64,000 nt of DNA, taken from Metellina segmentata. Lineage: Eukaryota > Arthropoda > Arachnida > Araneae > Tetragnathidae. Made by a program: the position numbers and the translations under genes. Below, piece by piece: positions 54,854-64,000 of this stretch (position 1 is the stretch's first letter; every line of letters starts with the position of its first letter). The stretch lies in the NCBI GenBank assembly GCA_947359465.1, contig OX375881.1, positions 115,130,738 to 115,194,737 on the forward strand, read 5' to 3'. Under the pieces are notes generated by a model. That model did no database searches and had not been told where the DNA came from. It saw only the letters and a list, made by a program, of their open reading frames with translations.

Positions 54854-55061
54854 TTATAAAATTAGATCTTTTAAGCATTAAAAAAGTAGTGCGTACTTTG
54901 GGTAACATTTTAAGCCTGCAATAAAAGTAAAGAAACATAATTAAAAACTCAAATTCTATTTACTCAAAACTATTTCTCACACTTTGTTCTCATTTAGAAT
55001 GTTTGGCTTAATATTTAATGCCTATAGTACAATTTCGTTGGTTTGACCCTTTTTTATTTGT
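54854..55061. other. No supported gene
   Basis: AT-rich gap. Confidence 0.5.
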
Positions 55062-55065
55062 TTAA

Positions 55066-56229
55066 CTCCTTGGGTACATTTTACGACTGAGACTCGTCAT
55101 GCACTTGTTACTAGGCATGACGAGTGCAAGGCATTCTTGTTCGTGGCAAGTAATTGATGTTACGAGACTCTTCCTTCAATAAAATTATCCAATCGTTCGT
55201 TACAAAAATATACTTTTTAAATCTGATTTCATACATAGAAATATTTTCACAGCTGCGTTATCGGACATTCTTTTTTGGAATGAACGCGGAGATCAGAAGC
55301 TGTGCGATCTCTCTCATACTGTTGCCATTCTTATCAAACGAAATGATACGAAAATATAGCAGTTACTAGTGTGCAAACAACACGACGAAAATATAACAGT
55401 AATTAGTGTATAGACGATAATACGACATAATACGATAACAGTAACTATTGTGCAAACGATGATCCGAACTACTTTTAAGATCTGGTATCAGTTGTAACAG
55501 GACGTTTCTTCCAGTGCTTCAGTGAACCTTGTTTGTGATAGACTGGCCCAAAATGTCAGAAATTAGTGTTATATTTTACGAAAGTGATAACGAAAATTTT
55601 AATGAAAGAGGAGACAGAAATCTGACGATGATGGCTGTACGGTCCGGTGCTTAGAGTAGAGACAAGGTCCGTTGACAGAAGGAGACATCTCGAAGGTCAC
55701 GGACATCTCCAAGCCTTGTGACGTGATACCACCTTATTCCGAAGAGGGGAAAAGGAGGAGGAAAACTTGGGGTGGTCAGTAGAGAAGTTTTTGCTAGGGA
55801 CGAAAGAACAACTCGTGTGAAATGGTGTTTTTTGGCTTTTTAAAACCCATGTTTAAGTAATCCAGAGCAGATATACCTCGTGCTTCAAATGATGTTCAAT
55901 TTCGTGTTTTCTTAATTAAATGTTTTTGTTTTTTTCTAAACAACATTTGTTAGTCTGTCTTCACAAGACAAACACTGTCCAATAATGACATTATTGGGAA
56001 GCTCGGATAAGCTAACTTGGCTGCAGTGAATTACAAGATGAAAATGTCTAAGAAACAATAGCGAACTAGGAAAAGTTGATGATAGTGAAATATTACCAAG
56101 ATTTCAAAGACGCACCAAACGCTTATCTAGCAGTGATAGTGAATGTTATAGAGAATTAACAGGGGGAATGGATTTGGAAGCCAGCGTTCCAAACGCAAGA
56201 ATTTTTTTAATAAAAATGTACCCAAGGGG
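55066..56229 (+). mobile_element. PiggyBac-like element, 1.16 kb, non-autonomous
   Basis: TTAA at 55062-55065 and 56230-56233. The inverted ends are CTCCTTGGGTACATTTT and (complement) CCCCTTGGGTACATTTT. An 11-bp subterminal inverted repeat, ACTCGTCATGC/GCATGACGAGT, lies at 55092-55125. From 55554 a short frame (MSEISVIFYESDNENFNERG) is acidic, like the start of piggyBac transposases. It stops after about 35 codons, and a further acidic scrap (SSDSECYRELTGG) follows near 56125. No catalytic domain. Confidence 0.88.
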
Positions 56230-56233
56230 TTAA

Positions 56234-56902
56234 ATAAAAAAGACATTGCGTCTCAATTCAGCAATTATGCTATTTAATTTGTAGAAAATTTGCATAACAA
56301 CCATCCAGTCTCAATGCATATTTATTTAATGTTTTTCTCTTGGATCTTATGGTACTTTTATTAATAATTTTGATTTAAAAAGTTTTATGTTAAAAAATGG
56401 ATAAATGTAGAAAAAAGTATCGGGATCTTCTAAAAGGAAAATTCTCAAACGGGCAAGGTCATTAAAAAAAAAAAGGATGTTTAAAATGTTAACTGAAGAC
56501 TGAAGTAAGATTATGAAGTATATGAAAAAAATAGACTTTTGTGAAATTTTGTAGATAAAATCACACAGTTTTTTTTAAACATTTAGAATTTCAGAAAGGA
56601 ATAGCAGACCCAAATATTTCGGTAGATAATGAGAATTTGTTGACATATATATAGCTTTTTGAGTGGTAAAAAACCAAAATTATAGAAAAAATAAACAAAT
56701 GGGGAAATTTATTTGCTTTTAGCTAAATTCCTTTGAAAATCCAAATTTTATTTTTCCAATTTATAATCAGTCTTTAGGATTTATTTCATACTTTCGCATT
56801 TGTGACGAATTATGTGTTTTAACCTTCTTGAGGGTTACTAAACCTGCCTTGTAGTCACCAGATTCTGGTGCATGTGCTAAGACAAAGAGTGTTCAATCCT
56901 TT
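56234..56902. other. No supported gene
   Basis: Very AT-rich, with nothing recognised. Confidence 0.5.
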
Positions 56903-57082
56903 GTGGTAATGGAAACTGTTGTGGATTCACGTCGCGCGGTGCGACACAACCGGTTATTGCCGACGGTTACGGAATCATTCCTCCGAGGACAACAACACAT
57001 CATTTTGAACCTCGGTCGGATGACGAGGCAACACCTGAGATGGCACCCCACTCTCCAAACTTCCACACCACGCCAACGTGGA
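56903..57082 (-). repeat. SINE, 5'-truncated
   Basis: Minus-strand body from TGGTAATGGAAACTG to CACGCCAACGTGGAC. It lacks the head and runs directly into a short CCTAA repeat. Confidence 0.83.
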
Positions 57083-57102
57083 CAAACCTAACCTAACCTA
57101 TA
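57083..57102 (+). repeat. Short CCTAA (TTAGG) repeat
   Basis: About three units of CCTAA, the arthropod telomere motif, at the truncated 5' end of a SINE. Three units may be chance. Confidence 0.45.
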
Positions 57103-57923
57103 GTATCCAAACACATTAAAAATGTCATTTTTGACAAAAATTCCAAAAAAAAAAAAGTTTTTTTATCTTATTTGATAGAGTATTTATTTGACTTTCCACA
57201 GTAAATATGATTTTTTTATTCATTAACTAGTTGAAGAAATATTACGATTTTAATCAAGGCGGGAAAACCGGAAGTAGGAATAGCAAACACCGGAAATGGC
57301 CACTAAAAAACAAAAAAAAAACTTCACAATTTTAAATTAAACTTACTTTTTGTTTGCAAATATAATTTTAGAAAAGTTGATCAGATGTTTAACTGGTTTG
57401 GTTTTTTGAAATATAGTGAACATTTTAAAAGTGAAGTGAAGAACAAAATTGTTGACACAAACAGTAAAGTAAGAGAGAGAGAGAGCAATCGATACACTTA
57501 AAACTACTTTTTACACTAAATTAATATTTTTGCATTATTACCTCACTTCAAATGTTATAACACAAAAAGTTATGGATGGAATTTTGTAAAACTTTGAGAA
57601 CTAGTTCTTTATAATGTTGTCTAGGGAATGGACTAGAATACTTATACTGAGTTGAAAAGTTTTTAAATTATGTCCATTTATTTAAGAAATATAACAGTAA
57701 ACCAATCGAAAATCTTGTATTCATTTTTAGATCGCTTGTAAAACTTTTGTTTATTTGAATATTCTTTTGATTCTAGTTCATTCCCTAGAAAAATGCATGT
57801 AGTTTATTTGAGTAGCATCAATTTTCAATTGAATAGATTTTCTTGTAGCACATTTGAAGTTTTTGGAAATTGTCTTTAAAAAATCATTAATAATTATCAT
57901 TTTTACATAAGTATTAATATATA
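57103..57923. other. No supported gene
   Basis: Very AT-rich. A short (GA)n run lies at about 57475-57485. Confidence 0.5.
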
Positions 57924-58497
57924 CTAGGGGGCGCGCCCCCTGCTCGCTGTGAAGACATGTGTCCTAGCAGAAGGAATTGTTTACAAAATATGATACTCCG
58001 AAATAATATTTTCAAATCTAAATTTTTTTTTGCTGTTTTTCAGGAAAGATATATACAGTACCTATGGAATCAGAATTCAAATGAAAACTTTGAGCAAATT
58101 TTGACTCGAAATGTGAGCGCTGAGTTGGAAATTGAATACCCAGCATGTTGTTTGTGTGTACATTTACCCTGCACTCGAGCAACCCACGCTTTTTCATTGA
58201 GTTTGTTGTCGAAAGTTGTAGCGCAAGCGTCTTGTTGAACTATAATTGTTGGCCTTAAAAAGGACCTTTTTTAAATTGGCCCTGAAAAAATTCTCCGCTT
58301 TCTTTGATTTCTATTAGTAACTGCAACAGCTGAACTAAAATTCTTTTTTTTTTCAACAAAATATCATCCGAAAATGCTATAAATTCAATTGAAGCGCGAG
58401 GCTTCGTGATAAACAAACAATCGTACAATGTTGCCAAAACTCGATAACAAATAACGTCTTTTTTGCGTGCCACGTAAGAGAATTATATATATATAGA
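57924..58497 (-). mobile_element. Non-autonomous Helitron, 574 bp
   Basis: On the minus strand it begins TCTATATATATATAATTCTC after a host A. It ends with the perfect stem AGGGGGCGCGCCCCCT leading into CTAG before a host T. The minus-strand 5' part has CTTACGTGGCACGC. No Helitron protein frame. Confidence 0.82.
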
Positions 58498-58519
58498 TTT
58501 TAAATATGTATAGCCCAAT

Positions 58520-59160
58520 GCTATTGTTTGATAACACTAAACATAAAAGTATCATTAAAATGTTTCTTTACCGCATTTAAAAAAAGGGTCGCTAACGTGT
58601 CCGGATACTTAAATGCAGCTGCCGTTGAATAGATGCAATCTATGCACAATCTGAGATCTATTCTCGGACCTGCATGAAAATGCCTTTGCCTGCATTTTCC
58701 GACCGCCAGACGTGAATGCATTGTTTTTAGAAAGCAAGGATTTGCATACTCGCGGTGGCAGACACCTCTAATCAGGATGACGTCACCCGCGGGCGTGGCC
58801 TCCTGACAAGAAGGTCCGCGTGCCAAAACAACAAGAATAAATCTCTCGTGAGTCTGACTCAAGGGCAGGGAAATGTCGTCTCATCATAACGTCATGACAA
58901 TTGGAGTCGGATGGGAGCAGATGCGAAAGGAGCGATGGCTGCTCTGGGGAGTGGGATTCGCTGAAAGAAAGAGATGCGCTTAAAAATTGGCGACGATCCC
59001 GCGGCGCCGAAATGGCTTTTCGGGAGTGACGGACAGATTTGGATAATTGGACCGGGAAGGTTTAACCGTCCTGTGCCGTAATCGGGTGTGGAGTTGTTTA
59101 CCCTCTCAGGAGTTCACACGCGTGATTCTACCTTGAAACCTGTCTTCCCTGAGTTACTTC
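58520..59160. other. GC-rich unassigned segment with a CRE-like site
   Basis: Contrasts with its AT-rich surroundings and matches no repeat in the window. It contains the CREB/ATF palindrome TGACGTCA at 58778-58785, an ATTTGCAT octamer near 58739 and CpG-dense stretches near 59000. A 113-codon minus-strand frame has no domain. It could be a single-copy regulatory region or first exon. Confidence 0.45.
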
Positions 59161-60720
59161 TAAGCAGTTGACCAATGCATTTTTTAAGAGGAAGCTTTTC
59201 TAAGGAAAGTTCCAGCAGAATCATTCCGAAGGATTCTGTTCCAAGGAGATGAGAAATAAAATCTTTTGAAAGGTTTCTACTCGAAGGAAAAGCATTTGTA
59301 TATTATCAGAGTTTTTTTTCAAGGACATGAACTGTAGAATATTTCCATGGATTCCATTCTAAGGAAAGGAACAATAGAACATTTCTAAGGTGTTATATTT
59401 CAAATAAATGATCACTAGAAACTATCCATAGGATTCTATTCAAAGGAAAGGAACAATAAAATATTTTCCAAGGGAGTTTATTCAAAGTAAATGATGAATG
59501 GAATCTTTGCATATGATTCTAATATAGGAAAGGAGAAATAGACTATTTCCAAGAGATTCTATTCTAAGTAAATCATCAAAAGAATCTTTCCCTATTATTA
59601 TGTTCAAAGGAAAGGAGCAATATAATATGTCCAAGGGATCCTATTACAAGCTAAAGATGAATAGAATACTTCCATGATTCTATTCAAAAGTATTCTAAGG
59701 AAAGGAACAAGGAAATATTTTCAAAGGGATCTATTATAATTAAATTAGCATTAGAATCTTGCAAACCCGGGAGCAGAAAGTGCTTAAAACCGCGCCATAC
59801 GTCGCAGAACAAACAAAGAATATATTTCCCTTATTTTATCAAAATCTTGGCCGTTTTTTTTTCAATCATAAATTACGATATTCAGCATTGCAAAGCGCGC
59901 TCCTTGACACACTTTTTTTTTCTCTAGCTACGGAACAATCTCCCTACACCGCCCCAAATTACCACAGTCACGTTATAAATAACTCATCTTCTATGTCAAT
60001 GACAAAATATTTAACTTCAAAAGTTATCTATAGAATTGCAAATTCTGAAAGTATGCATTGGTTTTAAATAAAGTAGGTTAATAAATTTTGATGTCTTAGT
60101 ATGAATATTTATTCCATACTTAGCCGATCATTTTGTTTTACGTCTGTTTTTTTTATATTTTACTGCAGTTTTCAAAGTTTGGCCTGCAGAACAATTGCGA
60201 TTGCTTGGAGTTGTGTTACAGAACACTGAATAAAATTCTACACCTGGGCTTCCAAATCGATTCTAATCTTAAGGAAAGGAGCAGTAGAATCCTTCCAAAG
60301 ATTCCATTCTACAGAATCGGCCAAAATAGTCGCTCTAAAGGATTCCAAAGATCAGATAAATAAAAACGTTCCAAATAAAAAAAAATTTCTAAAGAAAGGA
60401 CTAATATAAATTTTCCAAAGGATTATTTTCTAAGTAAGGGAAGAAAAGAATCTTAAAGGAATAAAGGAATCTTTTGAAAGGATTCTAATGTAAGGATTCT
60501 TTTGTAAAGAAAGTCCAACAGAATCCTTATAAAGGATTCTATTCAAACGAAATCATTGACGAAATCTTCCCAAATGAGTCTATGCTAAGGGAAGGAACAA
60601 TAGAATCATCCCAAAGGAAACCGTTAACGAAATCTTTCAAAATGCGTATTCTAAGGGAAAGAACAATTGAATCGTTCCAAAGGGGACTCTCTCTCTCTCT
60701 CTCTATACTTTAAGAAAAGG
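59161..60720 (-). repeat. Degenerate tandem repeat, GATTCTATTGCTCC type, inverted array
   Basis: Units such as GGAAAGGAACAATAGAATAT and CCAAGGGATTCTATTCAAAG are the reverse complement of those at 24500-25450. There are two blocks, about 59161-59760 and 60240-60720, separated by unassigned DNA. A (CT)n run lies at about 60688-60705. Confidence 0.82.
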
Positions 60721-60811
60721 TCTAGTCGAATCATTCTAAAGGTTGAAAATTTCTAACGATTATTTTCTTTCGATTGATTCTTGAAAGATTACATCGATTC
60801 CTTCATGAAAC

Positions 60812-60835
60812 ATCGATTATCTACAGATAATCGAT
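60812..60835. repeat. Perfect 11-bp hairpin
   Basis: ATCGATTATCT and its inverted complement AGATAATCGAT with a 2-nt gap. Confidence 0.88.
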
Positions 60836-61084
60836 TTTTCATCGCTTCTTTCAATCAATAGATAGGTATAAAAACAAGAAGACACTACTAGTAAATCTCA
60901 TGACTCTTGGAGGGTTATAAGCAAAATATGTACTTGTCAGGAGCATTCAAAGTTATCTCCACAGATTAACCCTCCTGGTGGTTGTCTCGACGAGTCATTA
61001 GCAAAATTGACCACATTTCGATGGTCGTAGTGACTGGTCATTAGAAAATAACGGATCAGATTTCGATTTCGTCATCACAAAATC

Positions 61085-61856
61085 CACTCACTGACAAAAA
61101 AAATCATCACACCAAGAAGTAGTCTGATTGCGATAAAAAAGGGTGGATGTGAAGAACATACATATAAAAATAAAATATTCAAATTTCAGAACAACTGACT
61201 GATTTGTTTTAGAGTTTGACCGTTACAAAGGGAGGAAGTCAATAAGGCCTCGGCCCACCTCTGGCCTGGATGCGTCACTCGGCGTGGCATGGACTGAAAA
61301 AGTTTCCGGATGGTATCCTGCGGGATTTCTTGCCAAATTGTCTCCAACTGTCGGGCTAAGGGGTCAACATTTCGGGATCGTTTTGCAATCGCCTTCCCAT
61401 AAGTCCCAAATGTGCTTTATGTGAGAGAGGTCAGGAGACCTAGCTGACCAAGGAAGTATTTGGAAAGGTTGAAGACAATTCATGGCAACACGTGCTGTGT
61501 GAAGCCGGGCTTTACCTTGTTGAAAAAGGAACGGTAACACAACCGGTTGTAGAATGTCGTCGACATTCCGATGTGCTGTATGTGTGCCAGAAATGACTAC
61601 CAAAGGGCTCTCAAAGGAGATGGCACCCCAGACCCAAACGCTCTGTAGTGGACATGTGTAGCGTGCGATAGTAAGGGCAGGATCTCCACGCTGCCCTGGA
61701 CGTCTCCAAACGTATCTGCGGTTGACGTTAGGAAGCAGTTGGAAACGGGACTCGTCACTAAAGATTATACGTTACCAGTCTGCACCGTTACAAGTGGATA
61801 GAGCCCGGTACAAGTCCTGGACAACTCCTTGGTGCGTCGATTTTTGTTATAGAGTG
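61085..61856 (-). mobile_element. Tc1-like element, GACGCACCAAGAAGGA family, deletion copy
   Basis: 772 bp. The ends match the family (left TCATCACACCAAGAAG; right complement CACTCTATAACAAAAATCGA), but the flanking TA has decayed. Like the copy at 21097 it lacks the 5' part of the transposase. Confidence 0.87.
61240..61800 (-). pseudogene. Tc1-like transposase remnant
   Basis: The open part (61364-61603) gives VVISGTHTAHRNVDDILQPV then LFQQGKARLHTARVAMNCLQ, where the second catalytic Asp is Gly. The Glu motif reads SPDLSHIKHIWD, with Glu replaced by Lys. It also lacks the residues missing from the copy at 12167. The sequence on either side continues the transposase in other frames. Two catalytic residues lost: inactive. 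Confidence 0.87.
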
Positions 61857-61956
61857 TCTAAGCAATATCTCAACGGCTAGATATGTGTAGTGTTTATAAA
61901 ATTTTATCATATCTTGATAGACGAGATTAATCGTCGAAACTACTTGGAGGGTGAAC

Positions 61957-62778
61957 AGTGCATTCGCATGTCTCAGTCCCATCTTCAGGCCTCTTAGATC
62001 ACTTTTCAAGGGTAGTCATCCCTTCAGACTTTAGAACTGTACTGCAGTAAATGAATTCTTCCAAAAGCACCAATCTCTGCATACACTGAAAACGGCGGTC
62101 CCTCTTATAAATCTGACCGTAATAAAAAGATTTGTCTGCACGTGAATGCCTAGTCACTAGTATCGAGTGCAAAGAGATAGCCGATCAATGGCGAAAAAAG
62201 GGAATATGAACCATGCCCACCTGTTAGAATATACCGTGTCCTCTTCTACTTCAATGTTGGAGAGGAACAAGGAAGTAAGGAATCGAATGAGCTCATCGTC
62301 ATTTTCTTCTATTGCTTTTTGTTCTTATTTTTTCTGCAGTTTGGCTACAATCGGGTCTTGTGTGATCATCAACTGCCATTGGAAGAAAAAGAGATTAGCA
62401 CAGTTCTTCGCCAACCGTGGTATTTTCCCATCTTATCTTAATTGGAGTAACAACATTAAATCAAGCCCTAATTGCATTTGAGGTGAGCCAGCACGTTTTG
62501 CGCTACAGTCATTTTAGCGAAACACAGATGCAGAGCAAAGCCCATGTTTGGAAATTTTGCGCACAAGGCAGACAATATCAATTAACAGACATATACATAA
62601 CAAGGAAAGTTTTACTGACACCGTAAAGAGAAATACACCTTGAGAGGATTCGAAACTGACACATAAATTGATCTTACCTGTGAAAAGAATATTCGACATG
62701 AGCATTCTGACTTCTGTGCAGAAAACATAAAACATATAAACATACGCATTCGACATATTTAATCTGACAGGACTCAAA
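61957..62778. other. No supported gene
   Basis: Frames of up to 104 aa are present but show no domain. Nothing recognised. Confidence 0.45.
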
Positions 62779-62925
62779 TTGTCGTGGTGTGGAAGTTTGG
62801 AGAACAGCGTGTCAACTCATCCTCTAACCGTGGTTTATAATTGCGAGGTGTTCGTGGAGTTTTCATTCAGAATTGATCCCTGACCTTCGCCAATAGCCCG
62901 TTGTGTTCAGTGAGACTATCTACAC
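62779..62925 (+). repeat. SINE 3' fragment
   Basis: TGTCGTGGTGTGGAAGTTTG to GCCCGTTGTGTTCAGTGAG with small deletions. No head. Confidence 0.75.
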
Positions 62926-62992
62926 CTCCATCCCTCAATCAGCAATGCACTACGGTGCTTTAATTCCTGACGGTGCACTTATAACATGAAGG

Positions 62993-63080
62993 GCCTATAT
63001 ATATATATATATCTATATCTATATCTATATCTATATCTATATCTATCTATCTATCTATATATATATATATATATATATAC
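62993..63080 (+). repeat. Microsatellite (TA)n/(TATC)n
   Basis: TA repeats, then CTATAT units and TATC units, then TA repeats up to the head of a SINE. Confidence 0.95.
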
Positions 63081-63082
63081 AT

Positions 63083-63296
63083 ATGGCCGACCAACCGGTC
63101 TAGTGGTTAAGGTGTTGGCCTCTGGATCGGGAGGTTCCTGGTTCGAATCCGGGGTCAGGGCATGGATGTAAATTGTGTTGTCCTTTGTTAGGAAGCGATG
63201 ATGGTCCTCCCACTGGGTGCTCCTTCACAAGAGACCATCACTTCCGGCCTTGTAGTGGCCAATGACTATGTGCATTTGTGCCCGCCATTAGAAAAA

Positions 63297-63300
<4 letters not shown>
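63083..63300 (+). repeat. SINE with A-type head, different body and poly(A)-like tail
   Basis: The head GCCGACCAACCGGTCTAGTG with B-box GGTTCGAATCC is the standard A type up to GGGCATGGATGT. It then reads AAATTGTGTTGTCCTTTGTT and ends GCCCGCCATTAG plus an A-run. The body and tail are unlike any other copy in the window. Confidence 0.88.

Positions 63301-63352
<52 letters not shown>
63301..63352 (+). repeat. Microsatellite (TA)n(TG)n
   Basis: AT repeats followed by GT repeats, directly after the poly(A)-like tail. Confidence 0.95.
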
Positions 63353-63354
<2 letters not shown>

Positions 63355-63474
63355 AAGGACACGAAAAGAATTGTCAGTTATTTAAAAATCTGACGATTTT
63401 AAGAAGATCGTTTTGAGTTCTCCACTTTGAAAAAACGATAAATGCGGGAAATATTTCGAAGTGATAACGTTAAT

Positions 63475-63728
63475 TATGGCTCGCTTCCTCATTCGAGTTA
63501 GGAGTGACTTTACATTTCGAAAAGAAGGAAAAAGTATAAAAAAAAATTAACCCGAATAAATTAATTTTAAAATGTTCTAGATTAAATTTTAAAATTCGGG
63601 CTGGCCACAAAAATCGCAAAAAAAAGTTAGGACAACCTGTGTGCCAAATTTCATTGTTGTAAGTGCCATAGATTCGTCAGGTCACTGCGTATAGTACACA
63701 GAGAAACACTTCATTTTATAATAGTAGA
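63475..63728 (-). mobile_element. Helitron 5' half
   Basis: The minus strand starts TCTACTATTATAAAATGAAG after a host A and matches 32800-32995, including CTCTGTGTAC and a TTAAAATTTAATCTAGAACA palindrome-like block. No 3' terminus was found. Confidence 0.75.
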
Positions 63729-63757
63729 TATTAGTAATTTTATAATATATATAACTT

Positions 63758-63934
63758 TTGAAGTGGATTTTCAATTAGATACCTAGTCCATCAAGAGATC
63801 TGGTGAAATTTAACTCTTGAAGTGGATTTTCAACTAGATACCTAGTCCATCAAGAAATCTGGTAAAGTTTAACTCTTGAAGTGATTTTTCAACTAAATAC
63901 CTAGTCCATCAAGAGATCTGGTCAAGATTAACAA
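63758..63934 (+). repeat. 59-bp tandem repeat, 3 copies
   Basis: TTGAAGTGGATTTTCAATTA, then GATACCTAGTCCATCAAGAG and ATCTGGT, three times at a 59-bp period with a few changes. The CATCAAGAGATCTGGTC core resembles the interior of the piggyBac-type MITEs. Confidence 0.92.
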
Positions 63935-64000
63935 TAGCAAGATATATTGTCCGTCAAGATCAGATGTTTTGTGATTGATCGAAACAAAAATGCTCTTAGC

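Larger units (their letters stand above)
60970..61951. mobile_element. PiggyBac-type MITE interrupted by a Tc1-like element
   Basis: TTAA at 60966-60969 and TGAA at 61952-61955. The ends are CCCTCCTGGTGGTTGTCTCG and (complement) CCCTCCAAGTAGTTTCGACG. Removing the inserted element leaves about 208 bp, the length of the intact copy at 51463. Confidence 0.85.

Overview
The window looks like repeat-rich nuclear DNA of an arthropod, most likely an orb-weaving spider of the Araneidae/Nephilidae type. It is AT-rich and has no bacterial-style gene packing. I found no intact host protein-coding gene and no canonical tRNA, rRNA or ncRNA gene. About forty copies of one tRNA-derived SINE family are interspersed with Tc1/mariner, pogo, piggyBac, hAT and Helitron elements. 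The spider assignment is inference: the three related Tc1-like copies at 11.9, 21.1 and 61.1 kb resemble a transposase group I associate with spider assemblies. No search was run.

Layout. 0-9.3 kb: a Tc1-like element with 36 residues between its last two acidic residues, a truncated relative, many SINEs (several nested) and a 36-bp tandem repeat. 9.4-14.4 kb: a DD41D transposase pseudogene, a complete Tc1-like element with a dead transposase, a DD34E fragment and a Helitron end. 14.4-19.2 kb: nested SINEs, then an element with inverted ends that carries a broken two-exon THAP-domain gene. 19.3-21.9 kb: a Tc3-like element sitting in a probable piggyBac-type MITE, followed by another Tc1 copy. 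22-31.4 kb: degenerate tandem repeats, two mariner derivatives (one split by a pogo-like element) and GC-richer single-copy-looking stretches. 31.8-36.9 kb: a 40-bp minisatellite, a Helitron, a Ty3/gypsy-like gag pseudogene and heavily nested SINEs. 37.1-41.0 kb: a 263-bp satellite array with seven-unit higher-order structure. 41-50 kb: hAT-like, mariner-derived and Helitron elements and a non-LTR retrotransposon remnant. 51-64 kb: piggyBac-type elements, two hAT deletion derivatives with exact 8-bp target duplications, a Helitron, a GC-rich segment, an inverted counterpart of the 24.5-kb repeat, a SINE with a different tail and a 59-bp tandem repeat.

The elements do not form a pathway. What can be read is an order of insertion. 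SINEs lie inside SINEs, a gag pseudogene and the minisatellite; a hAT element lies inside a SINE; Tc1/mariner elements lie inside piggyBac-type MITEs; a pogo element lies inside a mariner derivative. Perfect target-site duplications of 8-15 bp show that SINE, hAT and piggyBac-type mobilisation were all fairly recent. Every transposase found is broken, so any continuing activity would need a partner elsewhere in the genome.
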